DNA of 64,000 bases from Hypericum androsaemum (lineage: Eukaryota; Streptophyta; Magnoliopsida; Malpighiales; Hypericaceae), in NCBI GenBank assembly GCA_963995505.1, contig OZ023183.1, positions 18,782,671 through 18,846,670 of the forward strand, given 5' to 3'. Below are positions 30,763 through 43,604 of the stretch, piece after piece. Numbering within the stretch: the stretch's first letter is position 1; each line of letters opens with the position of its first letter. The position numbers and the translations under genes were made by a program. The notes under the pieces were generated by a model that saw only the letters and a list, made by a program, of their open reading frames with translations, was not told the origin of the DNA and did not search any database.

Positions 30763-30852
30763 ATTTAAAACTCTTACTTGTTCAAATATGAATTACTCAA
30801 TTTAGTATATTTTCGGTTATCAAATGGTTAAAAAAGTTCTGCATGCGTGGCC

Positions 30853-32438
30853 TGTTGGTATAAAAGTCCTAGAGACAATCGATATAAGGACATTATACTT
30901 GATCACATTCAGTTATATTATTAATGTGCATTAATAATGTTCGGCATTACATAAATGAATATAATGTTTGATTGTTTGCATATATTCATGTTTATGTTCC
31001 CATGAACTAGTGTTGTCATTGAGAATGTGAGATCTCAGATGACTATGCACGTAGTTCTTAAATAGCCACAATCAATGATCATCGAGAATGGGATATCGAT
31101 GATGCGATTCAGATTGGTGTGCGATCTGCATCATATCCTTAGAGGATGTAGTGGTTCTCACAACTACGAGATACTAGGTATTTCATGATGGATGCACAGA
31201 TACTTTGGAGAGTATTGGCATGCCCGACCGAGAAACCGTTTGGTGTATTCTATTTACGTGTCTACGGAAGTATCGATTTGTGGAGTAGTGAAATAGTCCT
31301 CTGACTTGAGGTCAATACGTACGACATGTACGGAGTGATGGACTTTGACTTTGACCATGACCAACGCTTGCACTCCTGAAGGGGTAGATACAGCATGTGT
31401 TAGGTACATCACGAAGTGCATGTGCGTGGTAGTTGAGCCAAAAATAGGATTCATTCCTCAAATAGACTTGGAGAGAATACTTGTCTTCTCATAACTAATT
31501 GGATCGTTAGTCATTGGCCAATGCACGTCACTTTTGGAATGGTGTCTAAAAGTGACAATATGATCAATTAGTAGAATGAGATAATATGAATAAGTTATTT
31601 GAATAGACACTTAATCATGTTCAAGACTTAATCGAGTATTCGCGAATGAAAGGACCGTATCACTGTGAGCTACACATTACAGGTAGTTGCAGTATCCTCG
31701 CAACGTACCTCATATGTTGAGATTGTCTGGTCTATTGTCTAGGGTTCGACTAAGACCATTGGTTCGACTAATCGCTAGGCATGTGAGGGCCTATGGGTCA
31801 CACAACAAGTAGTCTTGGTTTACGAATTAAAGTTGGTTAGATTAAATATTGATTTGATCAAGAATATTTAATCTATAGAGAAATATTATAATTCCATTAG
31901 ATAGAATTATAATTGTAATTATTTAATTAAGTTAGATTTAATTAAATACTAATATGTATAGTAAAATCTATTAGATGTTGGACATATTGACTGGGTCAAG
32001 AAAATAATAGAATGGGCTTGGAGGCCCAAAATGGAAGTCAATGTTGGAAGCCACTAAGGGCTTCCAACCTTGCCTCCTGCGAAACCTACTCCTAAAAAGG
32101 TAGGAGTTGGTTAATTATTTTACTATATATACATGTGTGGGTATCAAGGGTTTTGATACACAGAAATTCATTAACCTAGATACAAAACACATATTTTCTC
32201 TAGTTTCTTCGATAAAGAATTCTCCTAGCAAATTCTCGAAGATTTCAACTGTCAAGGAATTCGTAGACGAGGACTACGTGGATACCGTAGTTGAGGATCG
32301 ATCTACAACGCACTATAAGCATCCTCTAATGATGTTATCTTGATTTTATGTTATACAGCCATGATCAGATTCGGTGTTGGTGAAAATTTTTATCTTCCGG
32401 TGCTACGAACCTAGGGTTCGTGTTTATAAAACCCAACA
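30853..32438 (+). repeat. 5' LTR of the degenerate copia element
   Basis: 1,586 bp, unusually long for copia. It ends with a region ('gatttcaactgtcaaggaattc' to 'gggttcgtgtttataaaaccc') absent from the truncated partner. Confidence 0.9.
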
Positions 32439-32559
32439 GTGGTATAAGAGCTTCAGGCTGATTTTATGGCTGTATACATAATTATCTGTGTTATTCAATC
32501 TGATATATACGACTGGTATATATATTTTAAAAAAAAATTAGGAGGCACGACGGTGGGCG

Positions 32560-33310
32560 GCACGCGCCGCCTATCGACAACCGGCCACCACGGACGAGCT
32601 CGCCTCGTCGCGGGCATAGTCGTGGTGCCGACGGTGTCGACCGAATCGACACGAGCGACGAGGTGTCGTCTAGCCATTTCCGGACTTGGTCCGCGGCTCA
32701 ACGACACCGTCGTCGAGGCACCGATTCACTTAGCCGGGGTACCACCGACGTGCTCGCAGCATTGTGAGTGACGTCGTCGTACCAGCGGTAACGACCGGTG
32801 ATGCGCCGACGGAGAGAACGAAGCTTTCGAAGCTTCGGCGTCGTTTTTGGATCGAAAAGTTTTCAACCCAATACCGGGCGCCACGCGCGGTGGATTGGCG
32901 GTCTAGGACCACCGTCATGTTCACACCGTTGCGAGCTTCATCGTGGAGGCGGCGGTGTATATCAGAAGGGCATCGGTAGAGCTCGGTCGTCGAGCTCCGT
33001 CCGGGCACGTTCGATCGCCAACGACGGAGACGGTCACGGGCCGAATCACTACGCACGGCCACCATGGACGAGCTCGCCTCGTCGCGGGCATCATTGTGGT
33101 GCCGGCGGTGAGAGCCGGTGCGACGTCGATTGTGGCGTATCGTCGCGGCATCGTCGGTTTATTTTTTGACGACGTCGTCGACGGATTCCTGCCGGTACGC
33201 GCCGAGAATCGGCGATCTGAGACCACCGGTGTGCTCGCCGTGTCGCGGGCTACGACCGACGACCGGCGGTGTCGGCCGGAGAGGCGTCGATCGGTCGTTG
33301 GTGTTCGGGG
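32560..33310 (+). repeat. GC-rich duplicated leader segment of the copia element
   Basis: The ~2.1 kb between primer site and gag contains ~750 bp of strongly GC-rich DNA in an otherwise AT-rich element. A module occurs twice about 475 bp apart in the same plus frame: 32580-32640 and 33057-33117 both encode GHHGRARLVAGI(V/I)VVP. Plus frames of 101 and 159 codons cover them (32466-32771, 32943-33422) without known domains. Function unknown; it may be captured or internally amplified sequence. Confidence 0.6.
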
Positions 33311-33933
33311 ACTATTCTACAATTTTCCAGGGACTTGGTCTTGGAAATTTGAATTTCTTGAGGGGCCTCTTTGTAAATTCGAGAAATCTGAAATTGCAGG
33401 TAAGCCCTTGGGGCCTTACTGAAATTTCGGCTGTATGGTTAATTACAGTATGATACCTGGATTAATCATGAAATTGCAATCTAGTCCCCAGTTAATTGCA
33501 TGAACTTATTTGTAAATTTGCTTGTATGGAAAATTACAGTTTGGTCCTCGGATATTTCTGTAATTTCTGGGTTAGCTGGCTAATTACTTTTTGGTCTCTG
33601 AATTAATTATAAAATTGCAATTTGGTCCCTAGACTTAACTGAAAATAATGAATTAGATTCTAATAACTGTTTACATTTAATTTCTAAGTTGGATCTTATG
33701 AAATAATATGTGAACAATATATGGATCTTGTTTGAGCAAGTTAAATACCCCGTTAAAATGTTCCTCAAACTTAAATATGGTTTTTATTTAGAATGAATGA
33801 TGTCTTCCGTCATAATTAAGTAAAACCGAGATTTCGTTCTATAATATTTAAGACCCAAGTCTTTTGCTTAGAACTACATCTTATGGAACTCGTATAGGGA
33901 CATGTAAATGTCGCCGTGTGATGGTTGTTAACC

Positions 33934-34392
33934 ACCTGAATTATTTCACTAGCCCAAGCAAGGAAATAATGAGGGGACATCGATTGGACTGGGTCCGATA
34001 ACTAGGAATTGTATGAACTACAATTGGTTTGGAGACCTACCAGTTATGCTATTACAATCACCAGCCCAAGCAGGGGTTGTAATAGTAGGAATGTGGATCC
34101 TAGTCCAGTAAGATTTATATTAGATATAAATTCGTACTCTTCCGATGAGGGGTTGTAATAGGAATTGTATGAACTACCTGAATTATTTCACTAGCCCAAC
34201 CAAGGAAATAATGAGGGGACATCGATTGGACTGGGTCCGATAACTAGGAATTGTATGAACTACAATTGGTTTGGAGACCTACCAGTTATGCTATTACAAT
34301 CACCAGCCCAAGCAGGGGTTGTAATAGTAGGAATGTGGATCCTAGTCCATTAAGATTTATATTAGATATAAAGTCGTACTCTTCCGATGAGG
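33934..34392 (+). repeat. Tandem duplication, 242-bp period, two copies
   Basis: The ~217-bp segment from 'acctgaattatttcactag' to 'tcgtactcttccgatgagg' occurs at 33934-34150 and 34176-34392 with few differences, just before gag. Confidence 0.88.
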
Positions 34393-34522
34393 TCGTTGAG
34401 TATGTGAAAATAATGGAGACAAAATAAAGCTAAAGGCCGAGTTTATTTTGATTGCTGAATGATGATCATAGGAATTATGTGTTTAATTCCCGTTTTAACT
34501 TATTTCCTTTAGGTGTGTTGAA

Positions 34523-37500
34523 ATGGCGAACATGTCATTGAGATTTATACTGGAATCAAACAAGTTGGCTAGGCCAACCTTTCTGGATTGGCACCGAAAC
34601 ATGCGTTTGATGCTAAAGCAAGAAAGGATTGAGTATGTGTTAGACACGACCATCCCTGTTACCCCTGCGGCTGATTCTTCTGAACTTGCTACGTTTGACG
34701 TAGAAGCTCAAAAGAAGCATCAGGATGATGCAAAGCAGGCGCAGTGTGTAATATTGCTTGGAACGGCTAGACCTAAGCTGCATAACATGCTAAAGACTTT
34801 TGAAGGTACTTCTTCAAAGGAAAGGAATGTGCTCATGGTGGGCACCTCTTTTAGCTCTGCGATTAAAAGCAGAAAGAAGCATAAGAATAAGGCTAAGAAT
34901 AGTTCTAAGCCAAAGTTCCTTAAACCTAAGGGTAATATTCAAAAGAAAGAGAAGGTAAACAAGGATGTGTGCCTCCACTGTAAGGGGAAGGGGCACTGGA
35001 AGAGAGACTGCAAAGTTCTGGCTGCTGAGAATAAGGCACTAGGTGTCTCTAGCTCCGGAACAGGTATGTTTGTTATGGAGATAAATATGTCTACTAATAG
35101 AACTGACTGCTGGGTATTAGATACCGCATGTGAATTACACATTTGTACAAATGTGGAAGGTCTCACAGAGAGCAGGGTGGTTAGACCGGGTGAAGTCGCC
35201 CTATGCGTAGGTAATGGAGCACGAGTTGCTGCCAAACGCGTAGGGACATATGGTATAGACTTACCCAGTGGGTATAGACTGGAACTTAATAATTGTTATT
35301 TCGTTCCATCTATTACCAGAAATATTATTTCCATTCCAATGTTGGACATTGAAGGTTTTTCCTTCCAATTTTCTAATAGTAGTTGCTACTTTCGAAAAAT
35401 GGTATTATTTATGGAAATGCCTCTCTTGAGAATGGTTTATATTTATTAAATAGTGGACATGATGTTCTTAATGTGCAGAACAAGAATCTCAAATTAAGTA
35501 ATGAAGAAAATTCCACCTTCTTATGGCATTGTAGACTTGGTCATGCCAATGAGAAAAGAATTGCAGGGTTAAGAAAGTTAGACTACTTAACCCCATTTGA
35601 CTTTGAGTCTTATGAAAATTGTGAATCTTGTCTCAAAGGTAAAATAGCTAACAAACCCTTTACTGGGAAAGGGGTAAGAGCCAAAGAAGTGCTAGAGCTG
35701 GTTCACAGCGATGTGTGTGGACCACTACCCACTCTAGCAAGGGGTAGTTTTGGATACTTCATCACTTTTACTGATGACCTGTCTAGGTATGGATACGTGT
35801 ATCTTATGAAACATAAATCCGAGGCCTTTGAGAAATTTAAAGAGTATAAAGCAGAAGTAGAAAAATAACTTGGGAAGAGTATCAAGACTCTTCGATCAGA
35901 TCGAGGAGGTGAATACCTTAGCCATGAATTCTTGGATTATTTAAAGTTATATGAGGTCCAATCACATTGGACACCTCCAGGAACACCACAAATGAATGGT
36001 GTGTCCGAAAGGAGAAACCGAACCCTGTTAGACATGGTAAGGTCCATGATGAGTTTCTCCTTTCTTCCAACATTTCTTTGGGGTTATGCACTCCAAACTT
36101 CAATCTACATTCTAAATAGGATTCCATCTAAATCAGTTGAAAGCACACCATATGAATTATGGTGTGCAAAGAAGCCATCATTCTCACATATCAAGACGTG
36201 GGGTTGCCCCACGTATGTGAAGAAGATGCTCACTGATAAGTTAGAATCCAAAGGTAAAAAAGGTTACTTTGTGGGATATCCTAAGGAAACAAGAGAATAT
36301 TATTTCTATCTCCCTGAGAAATAAAAGGTTATTGTTTCTAGACAGGCGACGTTCCTTGAAAATGACTATGTCTTTAAAAGACAAGGTCGTAAAAAGATAG
36401 AACTTGAAGAAATTCAAGAACCACAAGGTAATGCTGAGGCTGAAGACTTGTCGAATAACCACGATAAAGAATCAGTGGGAGCATTCAGTGATTCTTATGG
36501 TGGGAGTCTTTCACTAGGTGATAGTCTTCCAGCCAGTGGGAGCGTAGTTAGGGATAACTCGCATATGCAAGCTACCCCAATTAGACTGAATGAGAACAAT
36601 TTGGAAATTGTTCAATCTCCTGCTCAGGAAATGCTTGAGAGTGTAGCTCCTGAGAATTCTCCTGGCGTTGATCAGATCATCGCAGAAGAACCTATTCACG
36701 ATCAGAATGAACAGCCTGCACAAATGCAACTCCGTAAGTTTACGAGGATTCGTCGTCCACCCATCAAGTTTAGTTTCCTCTTGGAGGAACACGATGATGT
36801 GGAGATCCCGGACAAGGACGAACCCAAGACTTATACTGAAGCGATGTCAGACATCAATTCAAGGAAGTGGCTAGAGGCCATGAAATCTGAGATGGACTCG
36901 ATGCATACAAATCAAGTCTGGAACTTGGTAGAATTGCATGAAGGGGTTAGACCTATCGGCTGCAAATGGGTTTTCAAGAAGAAGACCGATGCAGATGGCA
37001 AAGTGCAAACCTACAAGGCTAGGTTGGTGGCAAATGGTTATAAGCAACGCGAAGGCATTGATTATGACGAGACCTTTCACCAGTTGCGAAGATCAAGTCC
37101 ATTCGGATTTTACTTGCTATAGCTGCATACTATAATTATGACATTTGGCAGATGGATGTCAAAATGACTTTCCTTAATAGAAACCTCGAGGAGCGTGTGT
37201 TTATGACACAGCCAGAAGGTTTTGTATCCAAGTCAAATTCACAATTAGTATGCAAGCTACAAAGGTCCATTTATGGATTAAAGCAAGCTTCTAGGAGTTG
37301 GAATATCTGTTTTGACGAAGCTATCAAATCGTTTGACTTTGTTAGAAATGCGAAAGATCCATGTGTTTATCAAAAATGCCAAGGGGATAAGACTATTTTC
37401 ATTATCATATATGTTGATGACATATTGATTCTGGGAAACAGTATCCCGCTAATGCAATCCGTGAAGGATTGGCTGTCCAAGACCTTTATGATGAAAGACT

Positions 37501-38120
37501 TGGGTGAAGCCTACTACATCCTTGGAATAAAGATTTATAGAGATAGATCTAAAAGGATGTTGGGGCTGTTACAATCCACATACATAGACAAGGTACTAAA
37601 GTATTTTAAAATGGAGGACTCTAAGAGAGGCTACCTGCCAGCGAATCATGGGATTAAGCTGTCAAAGAAGGATTGTCCTTCTGAAGAAGCAGAAATCGAT
37701 TACATGGAAGGTATCCCATACGCAACTACGATTGGATCAGTCATGTACACCATGACTTGCACTAGACCCGATGTGGCCTACGCTATTAGTATCACTGGTA
37801 GATATCAGAAAAACCCAGGTGAACGTCACTGGGTTACTGTTAAGAATATTCTAAAGTATCTTAGATGAACTAAAGAATATTTCTTAGTCTATGATGGGTA
37901 GCCAGAACTTGTGGTAACTGGGTTTACCGACCATGACTGATTGTGATGACTTCCAAGTCACAATCGACATATGGCTTCATACTTAATGGCAGAATAGTGA
38001 GTTGGAATAGTTCCAAGCGAGACGCGACCGCAGATTCAACAACTGAAATAAAATAGAACAAATTCCTACAGAGGATAACCTGGCTGAATTTTTCACCAAA
38101 CTAGACACTTTGAGAGTCTA
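34523..38120 (+). pseudogene. Broken Gag-Pol of the degenerate copia element
   Basis: Gag begins at 34523 (MANMSLRFILESNKL) but is shortened, with the zinc knuckle CLHCKGKGHWKRDC already at ~residue 150. Protease WVLDTACELH follows, then a frame change near 35380. Integrase motifs are present ([32 protein letters not shown]) with a TAA at ~35866 between them. Another stop lies at ~36322, and a deletion/frameshift at ~37075 just before the RT core. The RT retains YVDDILIL (~37410) and its frame ends at 37868. RNase H is reduced to fragments up to ~38120. At least four disabling changes: not functional. Confidence 0.9.
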
Positions 38121-38164
38121 GATGTTAGACATATGGGTGATTGGCTCTAGGCCAAGTGGGAGAT

Positions 38165-39484
38165 TGTTGGTATAAATATCCTAGAGACAATCGATATAAG
38201 GACATTATACTTGATCACATTCAGTTATATTATTAATGTGCATTAATAATATTCGGCATTACATAAATGAATATAATGTTTGATTGTTTGCATATATTCA
38301 TGTTTATGTTCCCATGAACTAGTGTTGTCATTGAGAATGTGAGATCTCAGATGACTATGCACGTAGTTCTTAAATAGCCACAATCAATGATCATCGAGAA
38401 TGGGATATCGATGATGCGATTCAGATTGGTGTGCGATCTATATCATATCCTTAGAGGATGTAGTGGTTCTCACAACTACGAGATACTAGGTATTTCATGA
38501 TGGATGCACAGATACTTTGGAGAGTATTGGCATGCCTGACCGAGAAACTATTTGGTGTATTCTATTTACATGTCTACGGAAGTATCGGTTTGTGGAGTAG
38601 TAAAATAGTCCTCTGACTTGAGGTCAATACGCACGACATGTACGGAGTGATGGACTTTGACCATGACCAACGCTTGCACTCCTGACGGGGTAGATACGAC
38701 ATGTGTTAGGTACATCACGAAGTGCATGTGCGTGGTAGTTGAGCCAAAAATAGGACTCATTCCTCAAATAGACTTGGAGAGAATACTTGTCTTCTCATAA
38801 CTAATTGGATCGTTAGTCATTGGCCAATGCACGTCACTTTTGGAATGGTGTCTAAAAGTGACAATATGATCAATTAGTAGAATGAGATAATATGATTAAG
38901 TTATTTGAATAGACACTTAATCATGTTCAAGACTTAATCGAGTATTCACGAATGAAAGGACCGTATCACTGTGAGCTTCACATTACAGGTAGTTGCAGTG
39001 TCCTCGCAACGTACCTCATATGTTGAGATTGTCTGGTCTATTATTTAGGGTTCGACTAAGACCATTGGTTCGACTAATCGCTTGGCATGTGAGGGCCTAT
39101 GGGTCACACAACAAGTAGTCTTGGTTTACGAATTGAAGTTAGTTAGATTAAATATTAATTTGATCAAGAATATTTAATTTATAGAGAAATATTATAATTC
39201 TATTAGATAGAATTATAATTATAATTATTTAATTAAGTTAAATTTAATTAAATACTAATATATATAGTAAAATCTATTAGATGTTGGACATATTGACTGG
39301 GTCAAGAAAATAATAGAATGGGCTTGGAGGCCCAAAATGGAAGTCAATGTTGGAAGCCACTAAGGGCTTTCAACCTTACCTCCTGCGAAACCTACTCCTA
39401 AAAGGGTAGAAATTGGTTAATTATTTTACTATATATACATGTGTGGATATCAAGGGTTTTGATACACAGAAATTCATTAACCTA
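38165..39484 (+). repeat. 3' LTR of the degenerate copia element, truncated
   Basis: Matches 30853-~32184 and stops at 'attcattaaccta', after which unrelated DNA follows. Confidence 0.9.
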
Positions 39485-40555
39485 ATTTTTTTATGAGTAT
39501 TACTGATACATGAAAATGGATTTAAAATCTCGAAAAATATGTAATTTTCAGTAATAATTAAATAAATAGGAGAGAGAAAAACACGATCCAAATTAAATCC
39601 CCGCCTCCTCCCTCCCTAGTTCAGTTGCGGTATCCCGCTCCCTTCATATAATAACAAACAGCTTTTTCAAATAATAATAATATAACCTTCCAACTAAGCT
39701 CACCGCCAAACCAAACCAAACCAAACCAAACCAATACTCTCTCTCTCTAGTTTTTGAGTTTGACTTTTAAATTTATTATTTTCAAAGAGAACTATCAGAT
39801 TATTTTCCAATAATATATTTTTGAGGGACAAGTTTTGGTGCTAAAGGTCTACTCGAGTACGGTGCTAGAAGATTTTTATTAAAAAATACGCGAAAACTTT
39901 TTTACAAAAACGTAGAAACATGGAGGACAAAATAAAAAAAGCTCATAATTATTGAATCGTAAATGGGTAAACCATTGAATCATAACTGAGTAAATTATTG
40001 AATCGTAACTGGGTAATTAGGACAGTTCCGATTTATCCGGGACGGAATAAACACAGATCATTGGATCGTAACTGAGTAAACTATTGAATCGTAACTGAGT
40101 AAATCATTGAATCGTCCAGGACGGTCCAAGTTGGATTTGGCCTTCCATGACCAAATCCGCTCCCTATTTTTGATTGGCAAGATTTAAACTTAAAATTTTA
40201 ACGAATTTAATTTTTTAATAACTTTCAATTTTAACCGGGGTGTTAATGATTTTTTTTTTTAACTTTCCCCCATACACTTGCCACCAGTGAAGAAAACAAA
40301 TAAAAATATAGCCAGATGTACACAATTCACAATTGGTGGTCCTCTTGTTCTCTATTCCCATGCCAATCAATGAAAACGAAGGAACCATCATTCCTCCTCC
40401 ACCTTTAATTCTGCCTTGTTTTGGCCCTTACCAGCGAAAAAAAGCCAATCAATCAATCAATCCGAACTGGGTTCTTCTTCTTCTTCTTCTTCTTCTTCTA
40501 GTTAATTAGCAAGAGAAGTAGAGAAATTGTCCATAAAGTTGGAAGTCTTTCGAAG
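39485..40555. other. Upstream region of the DUF547 gene with simple repeats
   Basis: No gene. ~39710-39735 is (ccaaa)n. ~39945-40115 holds 6-7 copies of a ~24-bp unit 'attgaatcgtaactgggtaa'. Together with 'cttttttacaaaaacgtag' before it, this resembles the interior of the MITE at 29385-29836 in the opposite direction, but clear ends were not found. 40472-40499 is a (TTC)n microsatellite in the probable 5' leader. Confidence 0.55.
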
Positions 40556-43500
40556 ATGAACACCAGACCAAGAACCAAGAAGCTTCCCGACAATGTCAAT
40601 ACTAATAAAGTAGACCACTTTCTTGTCCTTGTCCTTCTCCTTCCCAAATTCTTTAATGTTGCGCTTTCGTAACGGTTCTCAAGTCAAGTCTTTTATTGTT
40701 TCTTGTAAGTTTGCCATTTAATTATTCCCAGAAAATAGGGGTTTTCCCAGTCATCTCGAAACTGAGAAGCTCCGGCTTTTCTGATGAAAGTTTCCAATTC
40801 TTTACCAGAATCAAATTAATGGGTTTTCAATGAGGATATCTGATACATAGAGAAAAGGTGGCCAGAAGAAATATCTGCAGAATTTTCTCTTAATTATGAA
40901 TTCTTCTTTAAGCTCAATTACATTAGTTTTGCCTTGAAAGGGGAAGGGAGAGATGCAGGGCAACAGGCCAAGCAGTGTTCCGAAAGCGGTAAAGAACCGT
41001 CGTCTAGTTAATGCAAGAGAGAGGAAAATTGCTCTCCAGCAAGATGTACACTTCTTTCCAATTCTCATTATGTTTCGAGTTTATATTTGGTTTTAACGGG
41101 TCGCGTCTTGTTCAGGTTGATAAGCTGAAGAAGAAGCTTAGACATGAGGAGAATGTCCACAGAGCTCTGGAGAGAGCTTTTAACCGACCGCTGGGGACTC
41201 TGCCTCGCCTTCCTCCGTATTTACCTCCTGCTGTTAGTACCCCCTTGTATTCCCAAAAATGCAATCTTGCTTAATTTTGCTTTCTATTGGTAGGAGAGAG
41301 AACACATTGCCAGGGTTTTGGGTGATTTGCAGTCCAGAGCTTGATTCTGGGTTTTAGTTTTTGTAGACACTGGAGCTGCTCGCAGAAGTGGCACTCCTGG
41401 AGGAGGAGGTGGTTCGGCTTGAGGAGCAGGTCGTTCATTGTAGGCAGGACTTGTATCAAGAAGCGGTCTACATTTCAAGCTCCAAGCGAAATATGGAAAG
41501 TTTCGCAGACGTGTGTGACATTCACCCGCACAAGAATCTCAAACCTGAACAACCTAAGCCCAATGTTCAGAATTCTGGTCCATCTGCAACCTCTAAGATG
41601 AAACATCAGCCGTCTTTTTCTGGTAGGCGCGAACGTATGATGTTTCCTGTGGTAATTTTTTAAGAAAAAAGTTGGTAGTCGCATCAATAATTTGTCACCT
41701 TAATTCTAATGCTTTGAGTTTGTAGAGGACAAACGAGGGAACAAAAAGTCAGTGTCCGCTGATTCTGCGAAAAGTAGCAAAGGAGCTTCTGCCCAAAAGG
41801 TTCAATCAAGTATAACTCCAGTTAAAAAACCTCCAGCTGATTATAAACCAGCAGAGAAGAACTCGGATCCTGTGAAATTACAGGTTTTTCTTTTCATGCA
41901 ATTTCCTACTGTGAATTAGACATTTGTTTCTGTGTGCTGGTAAATCATGACAATCTTCTGTGCAATTTGCAGACAGAGTGTAGAGTGCGAGACCAGGAAA
42001 ATGCAGAACCAGGAAATCAGTATATGGGCTGTCCAAACAAAATTTCAGAAGAAATTGTCAAATCCCTACGCAGTATTTTCATAAGAATGAGCTCGATAAG
42101 GAAGTCGACCGTGGATACATTGCCTTTCTTGACGACGCTAGTAGTATCAGAAGATGGCAAGGAAGTATGTCGTCAAGATCCTTATGGTATTTGTGCAGAA
42201 TTTGGTGCCAGAGATATCGGTCCGTACAAGAGTTTATACAGCATAGATGCAGGAAAAATCAATCTGAACAGAAGATCAAACTCTTTATTTCTACTGCACA
42301 GATTGAAGTAAGGATTCTTCAATTTGATATGTGATTTTCTTTGTACATGCTGTCGCATAGAAAGCGTTTTGATTTTCATTTATCTGTCAGGCTTCAGCTT
42401 GGGAGGCTTGTCTCGGTCGATCTCCAGAATTTGACCCATCAGGAGAAGCTAGCCTTCTGGATAAATACTTACAACGCCTGCATGATGAATGTATGTAGCT
42501 ACCAACTCTTTATATCAAAATTTCCCACATTTTATGTACTTATCTTTTGTAGAACCTACAATGCATGAATTTATTAAACTACAGTTCGCCTTATTGAATT
42601 GCTGTAGGCATTTCTGGAATATGGAATACCAGATGATCCTGAGACTGTGGTTGCATTAATGCAAAAGGTACTTGACGATAAATTTTCTCCCATCTTCACA
42701 AGATTACTTTGATGTGATTCATTTATATTTACCAAATTCTTGTACTTGATTATTATCATTTACTTGTCACTGTGCAGGCAACGATAAATGTTGGGGGGCA
42801 CTTGCTTAATCCGATTACCATCGAACATTTCATCCTAAGACTGCCTTACCACTCGAAATATGTAAGCATAGATGACAGATCAACTTCTTTCTTGCATCGC
42901 CGCATAGCTTGATGTTTACAGCTGGATCTTGTATCAGATTTCTTCGAAAGGTTCAAAGAACGATGAAATTACAGTGAGGAGTAAATTCGGGTTGGAGTTG
43001 TCGGAACCGCTCGTGACATTTGCCATCTCCTGTGGAAGCTGGTCCTCCCCTGCAGTAAGTAGTTGTCATGATTGATTTACTGCCCTAGTCCCCCACCATC
43101 AGCCTTGTTAAAGAACAAAAAGTTGTTAAATGGTCCATGGTACAGCTAACCGTTTAATATTCCTTCCTCATCAACCAATTCTCTGTCCTTGCTCCTTTAT
43201 ATGGTAAATTTGTATTGGTACCTACTTCCACATGTTCTGAGGTAATAAGCAAATTTTATACATCAGCTTGTCAGCTCACTGATTCATGGACCTTGTGACT
43301 GAAGGTGAGAGTATACACTGCTTCGGGGGTCGAAAACGAACTCGAAGTGGCGAAGCAGGAGTACCTACAAGCTGCCATCGGAATCTCAACGAGGAAGTTT
43401 GCAATTCCGAAGTTGTTAGATTGGTATTTACTAGACTTCGCCAAGGACCTCGAGTCGTTGCTCGACTGGATCTGCCTGCAGCTACCGAACAAACTCGGAA

Positions 43501-43604
43501 AGGAAGCAATCAAGTGTCTGGAGAGCGGCAAATCCGAGCCACATTCTGCATTTGTCCAAGTCATGCCATACGAGTTCAGCTTCAGATACCTGCTCTGCAC
43601 ATAA
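40556..43604 (+). CDS. MIP1-type leucine-zipper / DUF547 protein, 11 exons
   Basis: Exons: 40556-40609, 40941-41045, 41116-41232, 41367-41622, 41726-41883, 41973-42307, 42391-42490, 42608-42667, 42778-42861, 42938-43054, 43305-43604. All introns are GT-AG, the phases join, and the sum is 561 codons plus stop. Residues ~45-125 are the MIP1 leucine-zipper region ([25 protein letters not shown], then [22 protein letters not shown]). A Ser/Lys-rich linker follows. DUF547 spans ~350-500 ([56 protein letters not shown]). The C-terminus is [12 protein letters not shown]. Known plant proteins of this build are called ternary-complex factor MIP1-like; their biochemical role is unsettled. Exon 1 (MNTRPRTKK) is chosen because the phases fit and relatives begin alike; translation could otherwise start at 40953. 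Confidence 0.93.

Larger units (their letters stand above)
30853..39484 (+). mobile_element. Degenerate Ty1/copia LTR retrotransposon, 3' LTR truncated
   Basis: 5' LTR 30853-32438 (TGTTGGTATAAAAG to AAACCCAACA). Primer site TGGTATAAGAGC follows (one base off the usual TGGTATCAGAGC). The purine tract 'aagtgggagat' precedes the 3' LTR at 38165. The 3' LTR stops matching at 39484, lacking its last ~240 bp, so no target duplication can be tested. The polyprotein region is broken by stops, frameshifts and deletions. The LTRs differ by indels (a 6-bp difference near 31346/38652) and substitutions, so this insertion is clearly older than the Tnt1-like one. Confidence 0.92.

Noticed and set aside
32466..33453. 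Overlapping frames on both strands of the GC-rich block as separate genes
   Set aside because: GC-rich DNA has few stops, so long frames appear in several phases; only the repeated plus-strand module is worth following.
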